In this document: positions 1 to 6,900 of the stretch, in pieces
Layout of the letters: each line of letters opens with the position of its first letter
Position numbering within the stretch: position 1 is the stretch's first letter
NCBI GenBank assembly: GCA_016937175.1
Contig: JAFGWL010000032.1
Span: 1 to 22,147, forward strand
DNA length: 22,147 nucleotides
Direction: 5' to 3'
Source: Candidatus Mcinerneyibacteriota bacterium
GTDB lineage: Bacteria > Macinerneyibacteriota > Macinerneyibacteria > Macinerneyibacteriales > DSCS01
Made by a program: the position numbers and the translations under genes
The notes under the pieces: model-generated
Seen by the model: only the letters and a program-made list of their open reading frames with translations
The model's database searches: none
What the model was told of the DNA's origin: nothing

Positions 1-616
1 CTGACCAGAGGATGAACAACGCCACACCGACACCCAGATAACCGTCTATCCCCGGAATTATAAAGGTGAAGAGGACAAGGACAGAAGACAAGGCATCACT
101 GCGATGATGCCATCCATCGGCTTTGAGTGTCTCAGAACGGATCCTCTTCCCCAGATAGAAAGAGACTTGAGCCATAAACTCTTTCAGAAGGATGCTTCCG
201 GCAATAGCTGAAATAAAGACAAGAGTGCTCTCCACATCCTTCCCGGAGGCAATGGAGCGAATGGAACTTTTGATGAATTCAAATCCTGTGATAAACAAAA
301 GAAACGAGACACCTAACGTGGCAATATGTTCTGCCCTTCCGTGCCCGTAGGGATGTTCACAGTCGGGGGGACGGTAGGCCATTTTGAAACCGAAAAAGAC
401 CCCGATAGAGGAGCCCACATCGGACAGCGTGTGGACAGCATCCGCCATCACAGCAATACTGCCGCTGAGCAGCCCTACAGTCATCTTGATTCCGAAAAGG
501 ATTACATTGAAGACGACACTGAAGAGCCCCTCATATTTGCCCCAGTATTCTCTTTCGGAAGAGGGATGCTTTTGAAAAGAACGTCTGTAAAGCGATCCGA
601 TCAGCGGCCCGAACAC
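1..616 (-). CDS. Cation diffusion facilitator (CDF) metal transporter, partial (C-terminus off the window)
   Basis: Inner-membrane divalent-metal/proton antiporter of the CDF family; the first 205 residues are present and the gene continues past the left edge. Reading starts at a GTG (616-614) with GGGAGG five bases upstream. Family marks are clear: the TM2 metal motif ADAVHTLSD (H62, D66), the loop motif HPYGHGRAEH (88-97), and the TM5 motif ADGWHHRSD (H170, D174). In known CDF structures an HxxxD pair in TM2 plus HxxxD in TM5 gives a zinc-type tetrahedral site, so zinc is the likeliest substrate, although Fe, Co or Cd cannot be excluded. Several hydrophobic helices follow a short basic N-terminus. 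It is the last visible gene of a long operon; its ribosome site overlaps the stop codon of the Cys-rich gene before it. Confidence 0.93.
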   Translation of the reverse strand, partial: MFGPLIGSLYRRSFQKHPSSEREYWGKYEGLFSVVFNVILFGIKMTVGLLSGSIAVMADAVHTLSDVGSSIGVFFGFKMAYRPPDCEHPYGHGRAEHIATLGVSFLLFITGFEFIKSSIRSIASGKDVESTLVFISAIAGSILLKEFMAQVSFYLGKRIRSETLKADGWHHRSDALSSVLVLFTFIIPGIDGYLGVGVALFILWS

Positions 617-620
617 CTTT

Positions 621-627
621 TCCTCCC
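621..627 (-). promoter_or_regulatory. Ribosome binding site fixing the GTG start of the CDF gene
   Basis: On the minus strand GGGAGGA lies about five bases before the GTG at 616 and overlaps the TAG stop (629-627) of the upstream gene. It supports GTG as the start, since no ATG is suitably placed, and suggests translational coupling. Confidence 0.7.
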
Positions 628-1028
628 TATATAAGCTCTTTCATTTTTCTCTTCAATTCTTCCAAAGCCGTTCTCAGTGTCACACGATAGGCCTTTTCAC
701 GGAAGAAGATCTCTTTACCGTCGATGGTCAAAATACGGTCCTCGGGAAAATCCGGGACTTCTTTCGATGAACACTCTCCCCCGGCGGTAATGAGAAAAGC
801 TCCTTCGGGAATGATTTCCGGAAGTTCTCTGACAGGCGATACTTCAAAAAAGCCAGAAAGGAGATCAAGGACCTCTTTGTCAGTACAGTCGCAATCCAAA
901 AGATAGAGGGTCAGTTCCTCCTCAGCCGGTTCATAAGAGCAAACCCCGTCCACACAGACTGGAGCCCCTGTTAGAGCACCATACATCATGGCCAAAAAGC
1001 TTATCCCGATGACAATACGCTTCAGCAT
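627..1028 (-). CDS. Small Cys-rich exported protein of unknown function
   Basis: I do not recognise a family. The 133-residue product has a basic start and hydrophobic stretch (MLKRIVIGISFLAMMYGALTG) that looks like a signal peptide cut near residues 19-22. The remainder is acidic with five cysteines: C25 and C30 (CVDGVC), C46 and C48 (LDCDC), and C86. The stretch from LYLLDC to LITAGGEC could be a thioredoxin-like beta-alpha-beta unit, but without a usual CxxC active site this is only a guess. The end is a charged helix. The ATG overlaps the purM stop (ATGCTGA, 7 bases shared), so it is translationally coupled to purM; the CDF transporter follows. Cys pairs next to a metal transporter permit a metal-binding or redox role, but nothing proves it. 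Confidence 0.75.
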   Translation of the reverse strand: MLKRIVIGISFLAMMYGALTGAPVCVDGVCSYEPAEEELTLYLLDCDCTDKEVLDLLSGFFEVSPVRELPEIIPEGAFLITAGGECSSKEVPDFPEDRILTIDGKEIFFREKAYRVTLRTALEELKRKMKELI

Positions 1029-2011
1029 ATTTTCACACCCTTTGCACCTTTGACGATTCGTCCGATAAGAGCAGGGTTTTCTCCCCGGTCAGCCAGAATC
1101 TCCATGACAGTCTCTTTATCTTCCGGAGCCACGGCCATGATCAGGCCGATCCCCATGTTGAAGGTCGTGAACATCTCCTCTTCGTCCACCTCTCCCTGCT
1201 CTGCGATCCGGCTGAAGAGAGTAGGGATCTCCCAGCTCCCCTTATGGATCTCAGCAGACAAGTCGTGGGGAAGTATCCTCGGAATATTCTCGTAAAACCC
1301 GCCTCCGGTCACATGGACCATCCCATGGACCAGGACTTTTTCAAGGATAGCAAGCACAGGACTGACATAGATACGGGTAGGTGTCAGAAGCTCTTCCAGG
1401 ACAGATTCATCCGGATCCCGCTCATTGACCAGGACTTTACGGGCCAGGCTGTAGCCGTTGGAGTGGATCCCGCTGGACGGAAGGCCGATGAGAAGATCCC
1501 CTTCCCGGACCAGGCTCCCGGTCACCATCTTCTCCTTTTCACAGACTCCCACGGCAAAACCCGCCAGGTCATATTCCCCTTCGGCGTAAAATCCGGGAAG
1601 TTCTGCCGTCTCCCCTCCCAGAAGTGCACACCCCGACTGACGGCATCCTTCGATGACGCCATCGACGATGGCTTCGATCTTTTCGGGTTCTACGGCGGAA
1701 GTGGCAATATAATCAAGGAAAAAGAGCGGGCGGGCCCCTTGGACCAGGATATCATTGACACTCATGGCCACAAGGTCGATCCCCACTGTATCATGTCTGT
1801 CCAACAGGAAGGCTATTTTGAGTTTTGTCCCCACTCCATCGGTCCCTGAGACCAGGACCGGCTCCCGATATCCGCTCAGGGCGTAGAGCCCTCCGAAAGA
1901 CCCGATATCTGTCAGTACATTGGCATCAAATGTCGTTTTGACTTTTTCTTTGATCCTCCTGACAGCTTCATTCCCTTTTTCGATATCCACGCCGGCGTCA
2001 CGATATTTCAT
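1022..2011 (-). CDS. purM: Phosphoribosylformylglycinamidine cyclo-ligase (AIR synthase)
   Basis: Catalyses the ATP-dependent ring closure of formylglycinamidine ribonucleotide to aminoimidazole ribonucleotide, the fifth step of de novo purine synthesis, in the cytoplasm. The 329-residue length is close to the family's usual 340-350. Diagnostic motifs are GTDGVGTKL (56-64, nucleotide-binding loop), VGIDLVAMSVNDI (76-88) and GGETAELPG (132-140), followed by the ATP-grasp-like C-terminal half with GGGFYENIPR. The ATG at 2011 has GGGAGGG five bases upstream. It follows the pseudouridine synthase gene by 24 bases, which contain a short hairpin, and its stop overlaps the next gene. Its pathway partner purF lies about 18 kb away in another operon. 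The family assignment is secure. Confidence 0.97.
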   Translation of the reverse strand: MKYRDAGVDIEKGNEAVRRIKEKVKTTFDANVLTDIGSFGGLYALSGYREPVLVSGTDGVGTKLKIAFLLDRHDTVGIDLVAMSVNDILVQGARPLFFLDYIATSAVEPEKIEAIVDGVIEGCRQSGCALLGGETAELPGFYAEGEYDLAGFAVGVCEKEKMVTGSLVREGDLLIGLPSSGIHSNGYSLARKVLVNERDPDESVLEELLTPTRIYVSPVLAILEKVLVHGMVHVTGGGFYENIPRILPHDLSAEIHKGSWEIPTLFSRIAEQGEVDEEEMFTTFNMGIGLIMAVAPEDKETVMEILADRGENPALIGRIVKGAKGVKIC

Positions 2012-2021
2012 ATTACCCTCC

Positions 2022-2034
2022 CGGGGAATCCCCG
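2022..2034 (-). other. Short GC hairpin between the pseudouridine synthase gene and purM
   Basis: CGGGG and CCCCG pair around a three-base loop in the 24-base intergenic gap, directly before the purM ribosome binding site. There is no T-run, so it is not an intrinsic terminator. It may mark an mRNA processing point or influence purM translation, or it may be chance. Confidence 0.35.
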
Positions 2035-2035
2035 T

Positions 2036-2737
2036 TTATTGTAATAATAATGCTATTTCTTTTTCCGTCAACTCCCTCCAGGATCCGGGGGATAATCCTT
2101 TCAAGGTAATCCCGCCTATCCTGACTCTTTTCAACCCCGTCACCGTTAATCCTACCTTCGAGGCCATCCTGCGTATCTGACGGTTTTTCCCTTCCGTCAA
2201 AATAATGGAAAAGGAATGGGGTCCCCTTTTTGTGACATTTGTCTCTTTCAGCTGTTGCCCTTTCAACGTCATTCCCCGGCGCATCTTATCTAGCGCGCCT
2301 TCGTGGACGTTCTCTTCCACCTTCACTTCATATTCCTTCTCCTTTTCCCGTTCAGGGGCAGAGATGAAGGCGACAAAACGGCCGTCATCCGAGAGAATCA
2401 TCAGCCCCTCGCTCTCTTTGTCCAGACGCCCGGCATAAGAGAGTTTTCGGTTGAAAGGAAGGACATTGCTCAGAGAGTCTCCTTCGTCCTGAGAAAAGGT
2501 GCAAGTAATCCCTACAGGCTTATAAAAGGCGATGTAGATCCTGTCATGAAGTCTTTCTTCTCCCCCCGAGGTCAGAGATACGTTATCCTTCGAAAGATCT
2601 ACCCTATGCCACGGCTCTGTCACAACTCTTCCATTGACAGTGACATACCCGGCCCGGATAAGTTCGTCACCTTCCCGGCGGGACGCCAGGCCAAGCTCCT
2701 TCAAAGCTTTGTTGAGCCTGACAAGGGAAGCTTCCAT
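2036..2737 (-). CDS. RsuA/RluB/RluF-family rRNA pseudouridine synthase (RluF-like)
   Basis: Converts a specific uridine in ribosomal (or tRNA) to pseudouridine. The chosen start is the ATG at 2737, giving 233 residues; the open frame extends upstream to 3031 but that part is the shadow of the DUF4870 gene. An S4 RNA-binding domain (about 5-50: RLNKALKELGLASRREGD) precedes the catalytic domain with YKPVGITCT (72-80), the catalytic Asp106 in GRLDKESEGL, and GKNRQIRRM (183-191). The ending with GSWRELTEKE resembles RluF (23S U2604 in E. coli) more than RsuA, but the exact target cannot be assigned. It starts five bases after the DUF4870 stop with only a weak ribosome site, so coupling is likely. 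Confidence 0.9.
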   Translation of the reverse strand: MEASLVRLNKALKELGLASRREGDELIRAGYVTVNGRVVTEPWHRVDLSKDNVSLTSGGEERLHDRIYIAFYKPVGITCTFSQDEGDSLSNVLPFNRKLSYAGRLDKESEGLMILSDDGRFVAFISAPEREKEKEYEVKVEENVHEGALDKMRRGMTLKGQQLKETNVTKRGPHSFSIILTEGKNRQIRRMASKVGLTVTGLKRVRIGGITLKGLSPGSWRELTEKEIALLLQ

Positions 2738-2742
2738 ATCAC

Positions 2743-3090
2743 TCAGTTCAGTTTGAGCCGCCGCGCCAGAGAGCCGATAACGGGAAACTCGAAGATCTCT
2801 TTCTGACAATAGAGGACAATGCCTGTCACGGAGATGGAAAACTGGAGAAGCATGCTTAAAAGAAAGAGGATCTCTCCTATTTTCGGTATAAAAAGAAAAA
2901 GGAAGAAAAGAAGGAAAAATGCGAACTGGATCACTCCCTGTTTGGCATGGTAATGGATAAATTTGTTCTTGTGGGTGAAAAGGAAAGCCGGGATCAGGGA
3001 GAAAGGGAGTCCGTAGGAGAGAAGTCCCCATATCCAGGTGGCCCGGCGAAGTTCCTGCTCTTCAAAAGTATAGTATTGGCGATGTTCCAT
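2743..3090 (-). CDS. DUF4870-like small membrane protein
   Basis: A 115-residue integral membrane protein with three predicted helices (about 20-40, 50-70 and 72-95) and a positively charged tail. The motif FIHYHAKQG after the first helix resembles the F-x-x-x-HAKQ signature of the DUF4870 (Tic20-like) family, whose function is unknown. The ATG shares one base with the iorB stop (TGATG), and the next gene starts five bases after its end, so it is inside the operon. There is no sign of export or enzymatic residues. Confidence 0.8.
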   Translation of the reverse strand: MEHRQYYTFEEQELRRATWIWGLLSYGLPFSLIPAFLFTHKNKFIHYHAKQGVIQFAFFLLFFLFLFIPKIGEILFLLSMLLQFSISVTGIVLYCQKEIFEFPVIGSLARRLKLN

Positions 3091-3674
3091 CAGCCAGCCA
3101 GCTCCTTTCCGCGTTGGAAAGCTTTCAGGTTGCCCTCAACGGTCTTTTCCGGAACCATATTCCCGATCGCATCTTTCATGGATTTGTCGGAGATCTTCAT
3201 CAGATGAGAGACTGTCCCCAGCAAAACCACATTGGCAAAGCGGATATTCCCCAGCTCTTCTGCGATCTTTACAGCATCGATGAGGTAAAAACTCTTTCCG
3301 AAAGCCTCTTTCAAAACAGCAGCCGGGTCTTTGGGATATTTGACTGTGCCGAAATAGACAGAATTGGGGACGATCTTTTCGTTACTGCAGACGATAAACC
3401 CTCCTTCTTTGAGATATTTTGAAAACCTCATGGCCTCAACCAACTCAAAGGAGAAGATGATATCAGCCTTCCCTTCTTCGATGAGGGGAGAATATACTTT
3501 TTGTCCATAACGAAGATGTGAATTGACACTCCCTCCCCGCTGGCTCATGCCGTGGACTTCAGCCTTCTTGACATCAAAACCTTCCAGCATCAAAGCTTCG
3601 CTGAGTATCTCACTTGCTGTCAGAACACCTTGTCCTCCGACACCGACCAGCAGAATATTTTTGACTTCATTCAT
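3090..3674 (-). CDS. iorB: Indolepyruvate ferredoxin oxidoreductase, beta (gamma-domain) subunit
   Basis: Small subunit of the enzyme that oxidatively decarboxylates aryl pyruvates (from Trp, Phe, Tyr) to aryl-acetyl-CoA with ferredoxin as acceptor. The 194-residue length fits the family. It carries the pyruvate-oxidoreductase gamma-domain signature: VGVGGQGVLTAS near the N-terminus, then VHGMSQRGGSVNSHLR, and Glu/Asp-rich IIFSFELVEAMR. The ATG at 3674 has a strong AAGGAGG eight bases upstream and lies 14 bases after the iorA stop, so the two subunits are co-transcribed. The stop overlaps the next gene by one base. Substrate range may be broader than indolepyruvate (general 2-oxoacids). Confidence 0.93.
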   Translation of the reverse strand: MNEVKNILLVGVGGQGVLTASEILSEALMLEGFDVKKAEVHGMSQRGGSVNSHLRYGQKVYSPLIEEGKADIIFSFELVEAMRFSKYLKEGGFIVCSNEKIVPNSVYFGTVKYPKDPAAVLKEAFGKSFYLIDAVKIAEELGNIRFANVVLLGTVSHLMKISDKSMKDAIGNMVPEKTVEGNLKAFQRGKELAG

Positions 3675-3688
3675 CTTTATTCCTCCTT

Positions 3689-5443
3689 CTAGACCAGCTC
3701 AATGGCATCTTTGGGACAGACCTGAGCGCACACTGAACAGCCGGTGCAAAGGGATTCCACAATATGGGATTTTGTCTCGTCTTCATTTTTGACCACCGCG
3801 GGGCATCCGACTTTCAGACAGATCCCGCAGTTAATACATTTGTCTTCATTGACTCTGTACTTTTTGATGTCGAACTTTTTCCTTCTGATGAGCATACAGG
3901 GATTGTATGTGATGACCACAGAGACTTCTGGGCGGTCCATCTCCTCTCTGATGACATCTTTCAAAGCCTTCAGGTCGTAGGAATCCACTTTCCGGACATG
4001 CTCCACGCCGATGGCCCGGGCCAGAGCTTCGAGATCCACTTCCCGGGTCTCCTCTCCCATGAGGGTATATCCCGTCCCGGGGTTTTCCTGGCGTCCTGTC
4101 ATAGCTGTGATCCTGTTATCCAGGATCAGGATCGTATTGGATCCTTTGTTGTAGACAGCGTCCATCAACCCGGTGACACCTGAATGCATAAAAGTGGAAT
4201 CTCCGATGACGGCCACAGACTGGCGTGAGAAATCGATCCCCAAAGCCTTTTCAAGTCCAATATTGACTCCGATGGAAGCTCCCATGGCGATAGTGGAGTC
4301 CATAGCTGACAGAGGAGGCTGGACACCCAGGGTATAACAGCCGATATCTCCTGTTACCACAGCTTTCAGCTTATTGAGTGTATAAAAGACTCCGCGGTGG
4401 GGACAGCCGGGACAGAGGACAGGCGGACGTGAGGGAAGGGACTTTTCATCGACCTTCTCCGTCGTAAGTGGCTCCTCTTTTTCCGGAGAAAGAGCTCGTC
4501 GGACGATCTCCACGTTGAGCTCCCCGCACCGGGGGATAACTTCCTTGCCTATGACCGGGATCCCTTCAGCCTTGATCATCTCTTCGATGAAAGGCTCCAG
4601 TTCTTCCACCACATAGAGGGTTTCCACAGCTTCAGCGAAGGCTCTGATCTTATTTATGGGAAGAGGGAAACTCATCCCCAGTTTCAAGACAGAAGCTTCC
4701 GGAAAGGCTTCTTTGACATATTGATAGGCAATGCCGGAAGTAATGACCCCTATCTCTTTTTTATTCATCTCTACGCGGTTGACATCAATGGTTTCGGCCA
4801 ATTCTGTAAGTTTGATTGACCTCTCCTCCACCGTGGGGTGGCGTTTCCTCGCATTGGCCGGGACCATAACATATTTGGAAGGGTTCTTCTCAAAACCGAG
4901 GAGCCCATCGTGCTCTTCACGCTCCTTCAATTCCACCACAGTCTTGGTGTGGGAAATCCTTGTCGTCGTCCTGAGAAGGACGGGAGTGTCATATTTCTCG
5001 CTGATCTCCAGAGCGAGGCCGACAAAATCTTTCGCTTCCCCTGAGTCTGACGGCTCCAGAAGAGGCATCTTGGCAAATTTTGCGTAATATCGGTTATCCT
5101 GTTCGTTCTGTGAGGAGTGCATCCCCGGGTCATCGGCTGAGACAAGGACAAACCCTCCCTTGATCCCGGAGTAGGTCACTGTCAGGAGAGGGTCCGCAGC
5201 CACATTGACGCCCACATGCTTCATGGCCACCAAAGTCCTGGCCCCTCCGAAAGAAGAACCGATACCCACTTCCAGGGCCACTTTTTCGTTGGGAGACCAT
5301 TGGGAGTTGATTTTCTCTTTATACTGAACCATATTTTCCAGGATCTCTGTGCTGGGGGTTCCGGGATAAGCAACGGCGACACGGCCTCCGTTTTCGTAGA
5401 AACCCCGTGCAACAGCTTCATTACCCGATAAAAGCTTTTTCAT
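3689..5443 (-). CDS. iorA: Indolepyruvate ferredoxin oxidoreductase, alpha subunit
   Basis: Large catalytic subunit of IorAB; binds thiamine diphosphate, CoA and two [4Fe-4S] clusters and transfers electrons to ferredoxin. The 584-residue protein begins with the pyrimidine-domain motif AYPGTPSTE (about 24-32). The diphosphate-binding motif follows later, as GDIGCYTLG and GDSTFMHSG, ending in LDN about 27 residues on. Two ferredoxin-type cysteine sets sit at the end: C536, C539, C542, C547 and C566, C569, C572, C576. PCMLIRRKKF just before them is typical of IorA. The start codon overlaps the TPR gene's stop (ATGA) and has GGGAGG upstream. Ferredoxin use implies anaerobic or fermentative metabolism. 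Assignment is secure; preferred 2-oxoacid is not proven. Confidence 0.96.
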   Translation of the reverse strand: MKKLLSGNEAVARGFYENGGRVAVAYPGTPSTEILENMVQYKEKINSQWSPNEKVALEVGIGSSFGGARTLVAMKHVGVNVAADPLLTVTYSGIKGGFVLVSADDPGMHSSQNEQDNRYYAKFAKMPLLEPSDSGEAKDFVGLALEISEKYDTPVLLRTTTRISHTKTVVELKEREEHDGLLGFEKNPSKYVMVPANARKRHPTVEERSIKLTELAETIDVNRVEMNKKEIGVITSGIAYQYVKEAFPEASVLKLGMSFPLPINKIRAFAEAVETLYVVEELEPFIEEMIKAEGIPVIGKEVIPRCGELNVEIVRRALSPEKEEPLTTEKVDEKSLPSRPPVLCPGCPHRGVFYTLNKLKAVVTGDIGCYTLGVQPPLSAMDSTIAMGASIGVNIGLEKALGIDFSRQSVAVIGDSTFMHSGVTGLMDAVYNKGSNTILILDNRITAMTGRQENPGTGYTLMGEETREVDLEALARAIGVEHVRKVDSYDLKALKDVIREEMDRPEVSVVITYNPCMLIRRKKFDIKKYRVNEDKCINCGICLKVGCPAVVKNEDETKSHIVESLCTGCSVCAQVCPKDAIELV

Positions 5444-6087
5444 AACACCTCCCTGATGGCGATCATCTTCTGATAAGGAGACTCAGCAAACCGTTCAGAG
5501 GAAAGCTCGTCTGCCGCTCTCTTCATAAGGTCTTCGTCCTGAGTCGCCCTTCCGCATAAATAGAGCAGGTAAAGGGCATTATCGTAGAGAGGGCTCTCAG
5601 GTGCGATCTTATAGAGGTTCTCTTTAGCCGTTTCATATTGGCCTGACTTCATGTAGAGTCCGGCCAGGGCGATATGAGCCGGTTCTTTATCTTCCAGGGC
5701 CCGGGAGGCCATGTGAAAAAAGTCGAGGGCTTTTTCATTATCCCCTTTTTCACGAGCCATCAGGCCGAGACGGTACAGAAGCACAGCTCCGCTGGGGGTG
5801 TTCTTATATTTTCTCGCCATCTCCTCGATAAGGGGGATCTTATCCTCGGGCACCCCTTGCAGGGATCCTCCCCCCAGGTCCCGGATTGTCTTTGTGATAT
5901 TGACCCCGGCTGCACTGTCCCGTCTGTCATTTTGGTAGCGTATGACAAGCGCAGCGATAAGGATTATGACAAGACAACCCGCTACGATAAGGATCGTATT
6001 CAAGCGGGGCGTGACCCAATGTAGAAAACGGGAAAGGACAGAGGCGACTTCATTCTCTTTTAATTTGTGGCGTTCAGAAGATCTCAT
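5440..6087 (-). CDS. Membrane-anchored TPR protein
   Basis: A 215-residue protein with a charged cytoplasmic N-terminus, one transmembrane helix (about 29-49) and a soluble helical region with TPR-like repeats. The repeats read YKNTPSGAVLLYRLGLMARE, KALDFFHMASRALEDKEPAH and GLYMKSGQYETAKENLYKIA. The layout recalls YfgM-like ancillary proteins, but sequence identity to that family is not evident. The ATG at 6087 is preferred to an upstream TTG at 6090, because AAGGGGG lies seven bases before it. It is the first protein gene after the tRNA-Arg (26-base gap, no terminator seen), and its stop overlaps the iorA start by four bases. A scaffolding role at the membrane is inferred from TPRs only. Confidence 0.85.
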   Translation of the reverse strand: MRSSERHKLKENEVASVLSRFLHWVTPRLNTILIVAGCLVIILIAALVIRYQNDRRDSAAGVNITKTIRDLGGGSLQGVPEDKIPLIEEMARKYKNTPSGAVLLYRLGLMAREKGDNEKALDFFHMASRALEDKEPAHIALAGLYMKSGQYETAKENLYKIAPESPLYDNALYLLYLCGRATQDEDLMKRAADELSSERFAESPYQKMIAIREVL

Positions 6088-6094
6088 CAAAATA

Positions 6095-6101
6095 CCCCCT
6101 T
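6095..6101 (-). promoter_or_regulatory. Ribosome binding site deciding the ATG start of the TPR gene
   Basis: Minus-strand AAGGGGG is seven bases before the ATG at 6087. The in-frame TTG three bases earlier would have only four bases of spacing. Confidence 0.6.
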
Positions 6102-6113
6102 TTGAAAGTGAAA

Positions 6114-6187
6114 TACGCCAGGAGGGATTCGAACCCCCGACCCTTGGTTTAGGAAACCAATGCTCTATCCTACTGAGCTACTGACGC
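6114..6187 (-). tRNA. tRNA-Arg (anticodon CCU)
   Basis: A 74-base cloverleaf reads on the minus strand. The acceptor GCGTCAG pairs with CTGGCGT (two G-U pairs). The D arm is GCTC/GAGC, and the anticodon arm is TTGGT/ACCAA with loop TTCCTAA (anticodon CCT). The T arm is GGGGG/CCCTC with loop TTCGAAT, and the discriminator is A. It decodes AGG. The 3' CCA is not encoded, so it must be added by nucleotidyltransferase. A good promoter lies just upstream, and the TPR gene follows after 26 bases with no terminator. Confidence 0.97.
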
Positions 6188-6205
6188 ATCCGAATTGACA
6201 AGGTG

Positions 6206-6233
6206 AGTATATCCAGAGAGGCTTGAATGTCAA
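6206..6233 (-). promoter_or_regulatory. Promoter of the tRNA-Arg gene and probably of the iorAB-purM operon
   Basis: Minus-strand TTGACA (6233-6228) and TATACT (6211-6206) are separated by 16 bases. The predicted start is about 12 bases before the tRNA. No other promoter is visible before the TPR gene. Confidence 0.8.
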
Positions 6234-6290
6234 TAAAAATTTCCCGGGCTCTGAGGCACCTGCTCTGTGATAATCGAAGAAAGTGGAGAA

Positions 6291-6319
6291 TTGACAAAAG
6301 TGATCCCCTGAGATATATT
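6291..6319 (+). promoter_or_regulatory. Promoter of the AMIN/NlpC envelope operon
   Basis: TTGACA (6291-6296), a 17-base spacer, and TATATT (6314-6319). The predicted leader is short, about ten bases, and contains the AGGAGG ribosome site (6327-6332) four bases before the ATG at 6337. It is divergent from the tRNA promoter about 58 bases away. Confidence 0.8.
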
Positions 6320-6336
6320 AGGTAAAAGGAGGCATC

Positions 6337-6897
6337 ATGAAAAAGCTTTTTATAATGACGTTTTCCCTTCTTCTTACAGCAGGAACTCTTCTGGGAGATT
6401 CGATGCTCAAAGATTTCAATATCAATGAATACAAGAATATGTATCAGATCACCATTACCTTCGATACGGCCCCGTCCTATAAGGAGATGACTCTTGATGC
6501 ACCCATGCGTATCGTCCTTGACCTTCAGAATACGGTCATGGCCCCGCCTAAAAGGACGGTCACCATACAGCGCCCTCCTTTCAGGGAGATCCGGGTAGCC
6601 CAGTTCACCCCCTCTTCGGTCCGCTTTGTCCTGGAGCTTTCAGAAAAAGTGATCTATACAGTCGCCAAAAACCAAAACAGCCTCATCATCTCCCTGCCCT
6701 ACAGAAATGAAGATAAAGTCGATACAGTCCAGCGGTATGTCGACGTCAAAGTCACTCCGCGCCCTGAAAGCGTCACCCTGACAAGGGTCAAGATCGGGAC
6801 CCCGGTCAAGGTTCTCAACGAAAAAGAAGACTGGCTGCTCATCCTCCTTCCCGACGGACAGGACGGATGGGTGAAAAAAGAGAGTATCCAGCTTTGA
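6337..6897 (+). CDS. Secreted AMIN-domain protein with C-terminal SH3-like domain
   Basis: A 186-residue exported protein. Residues 1-20 are a signal peptide (MKKLFIMTFSLLLTAGTLLG). Residues about 24-118 resemble an AMIN domain: repeated beta strands such as YQITITFDTAP, MRIVLDLQNTV and VRFVLELSEKVIY. AMIN domains target cell-wall amidases and secretin-type proteins to peptidoglycan or the septum. Residues about 126-184 look like a bacterial SH3 domain (VTPRPESVTLTRV through DGWVKKESIQL), a wall-peptide binding module. No catalytic domain is present, so it is likely a targeting or activator protein. The next gene starts three bases after its stop and encodes a peptidase with similar front modules; the two probably act together in the periplasm. 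Confidence 0.85.
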   Translation: MKKLFIMTFSLLLTAGTLLGDSMLKDFNINEYKNMYQITITFDTAPSYKEMTLDAPMRIVLDLQNTVMAPPKRTVTIQRPPFREIRVAQFTPSSVRFVLELSEKVIYTVAKNQNSLIISLPYRNEDKVDTVQRYVDVKVTPRPESVTLTRVKIGTPVKVLNEKEDWLLILLPDGQDGWVKKESIQL

Positions 6898-6900
6898 CCC

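Noticed and set aside
326-634. Plus-strand open frames over the CDF gene
   Set aside because: The minus strand carries all CDF motifs with a good start; the plus-strand frames have no recognisable domains.
2738-3031. N-terminal extension of the pseudouridine synthase open frame up to 3031
   Set aside because: It lies entirely over the DUF4870 gene in another frame, has low-complexity Pro/Arg-rich sequence and no family similarity; the S4 domain begins right after the ATG at 2737.
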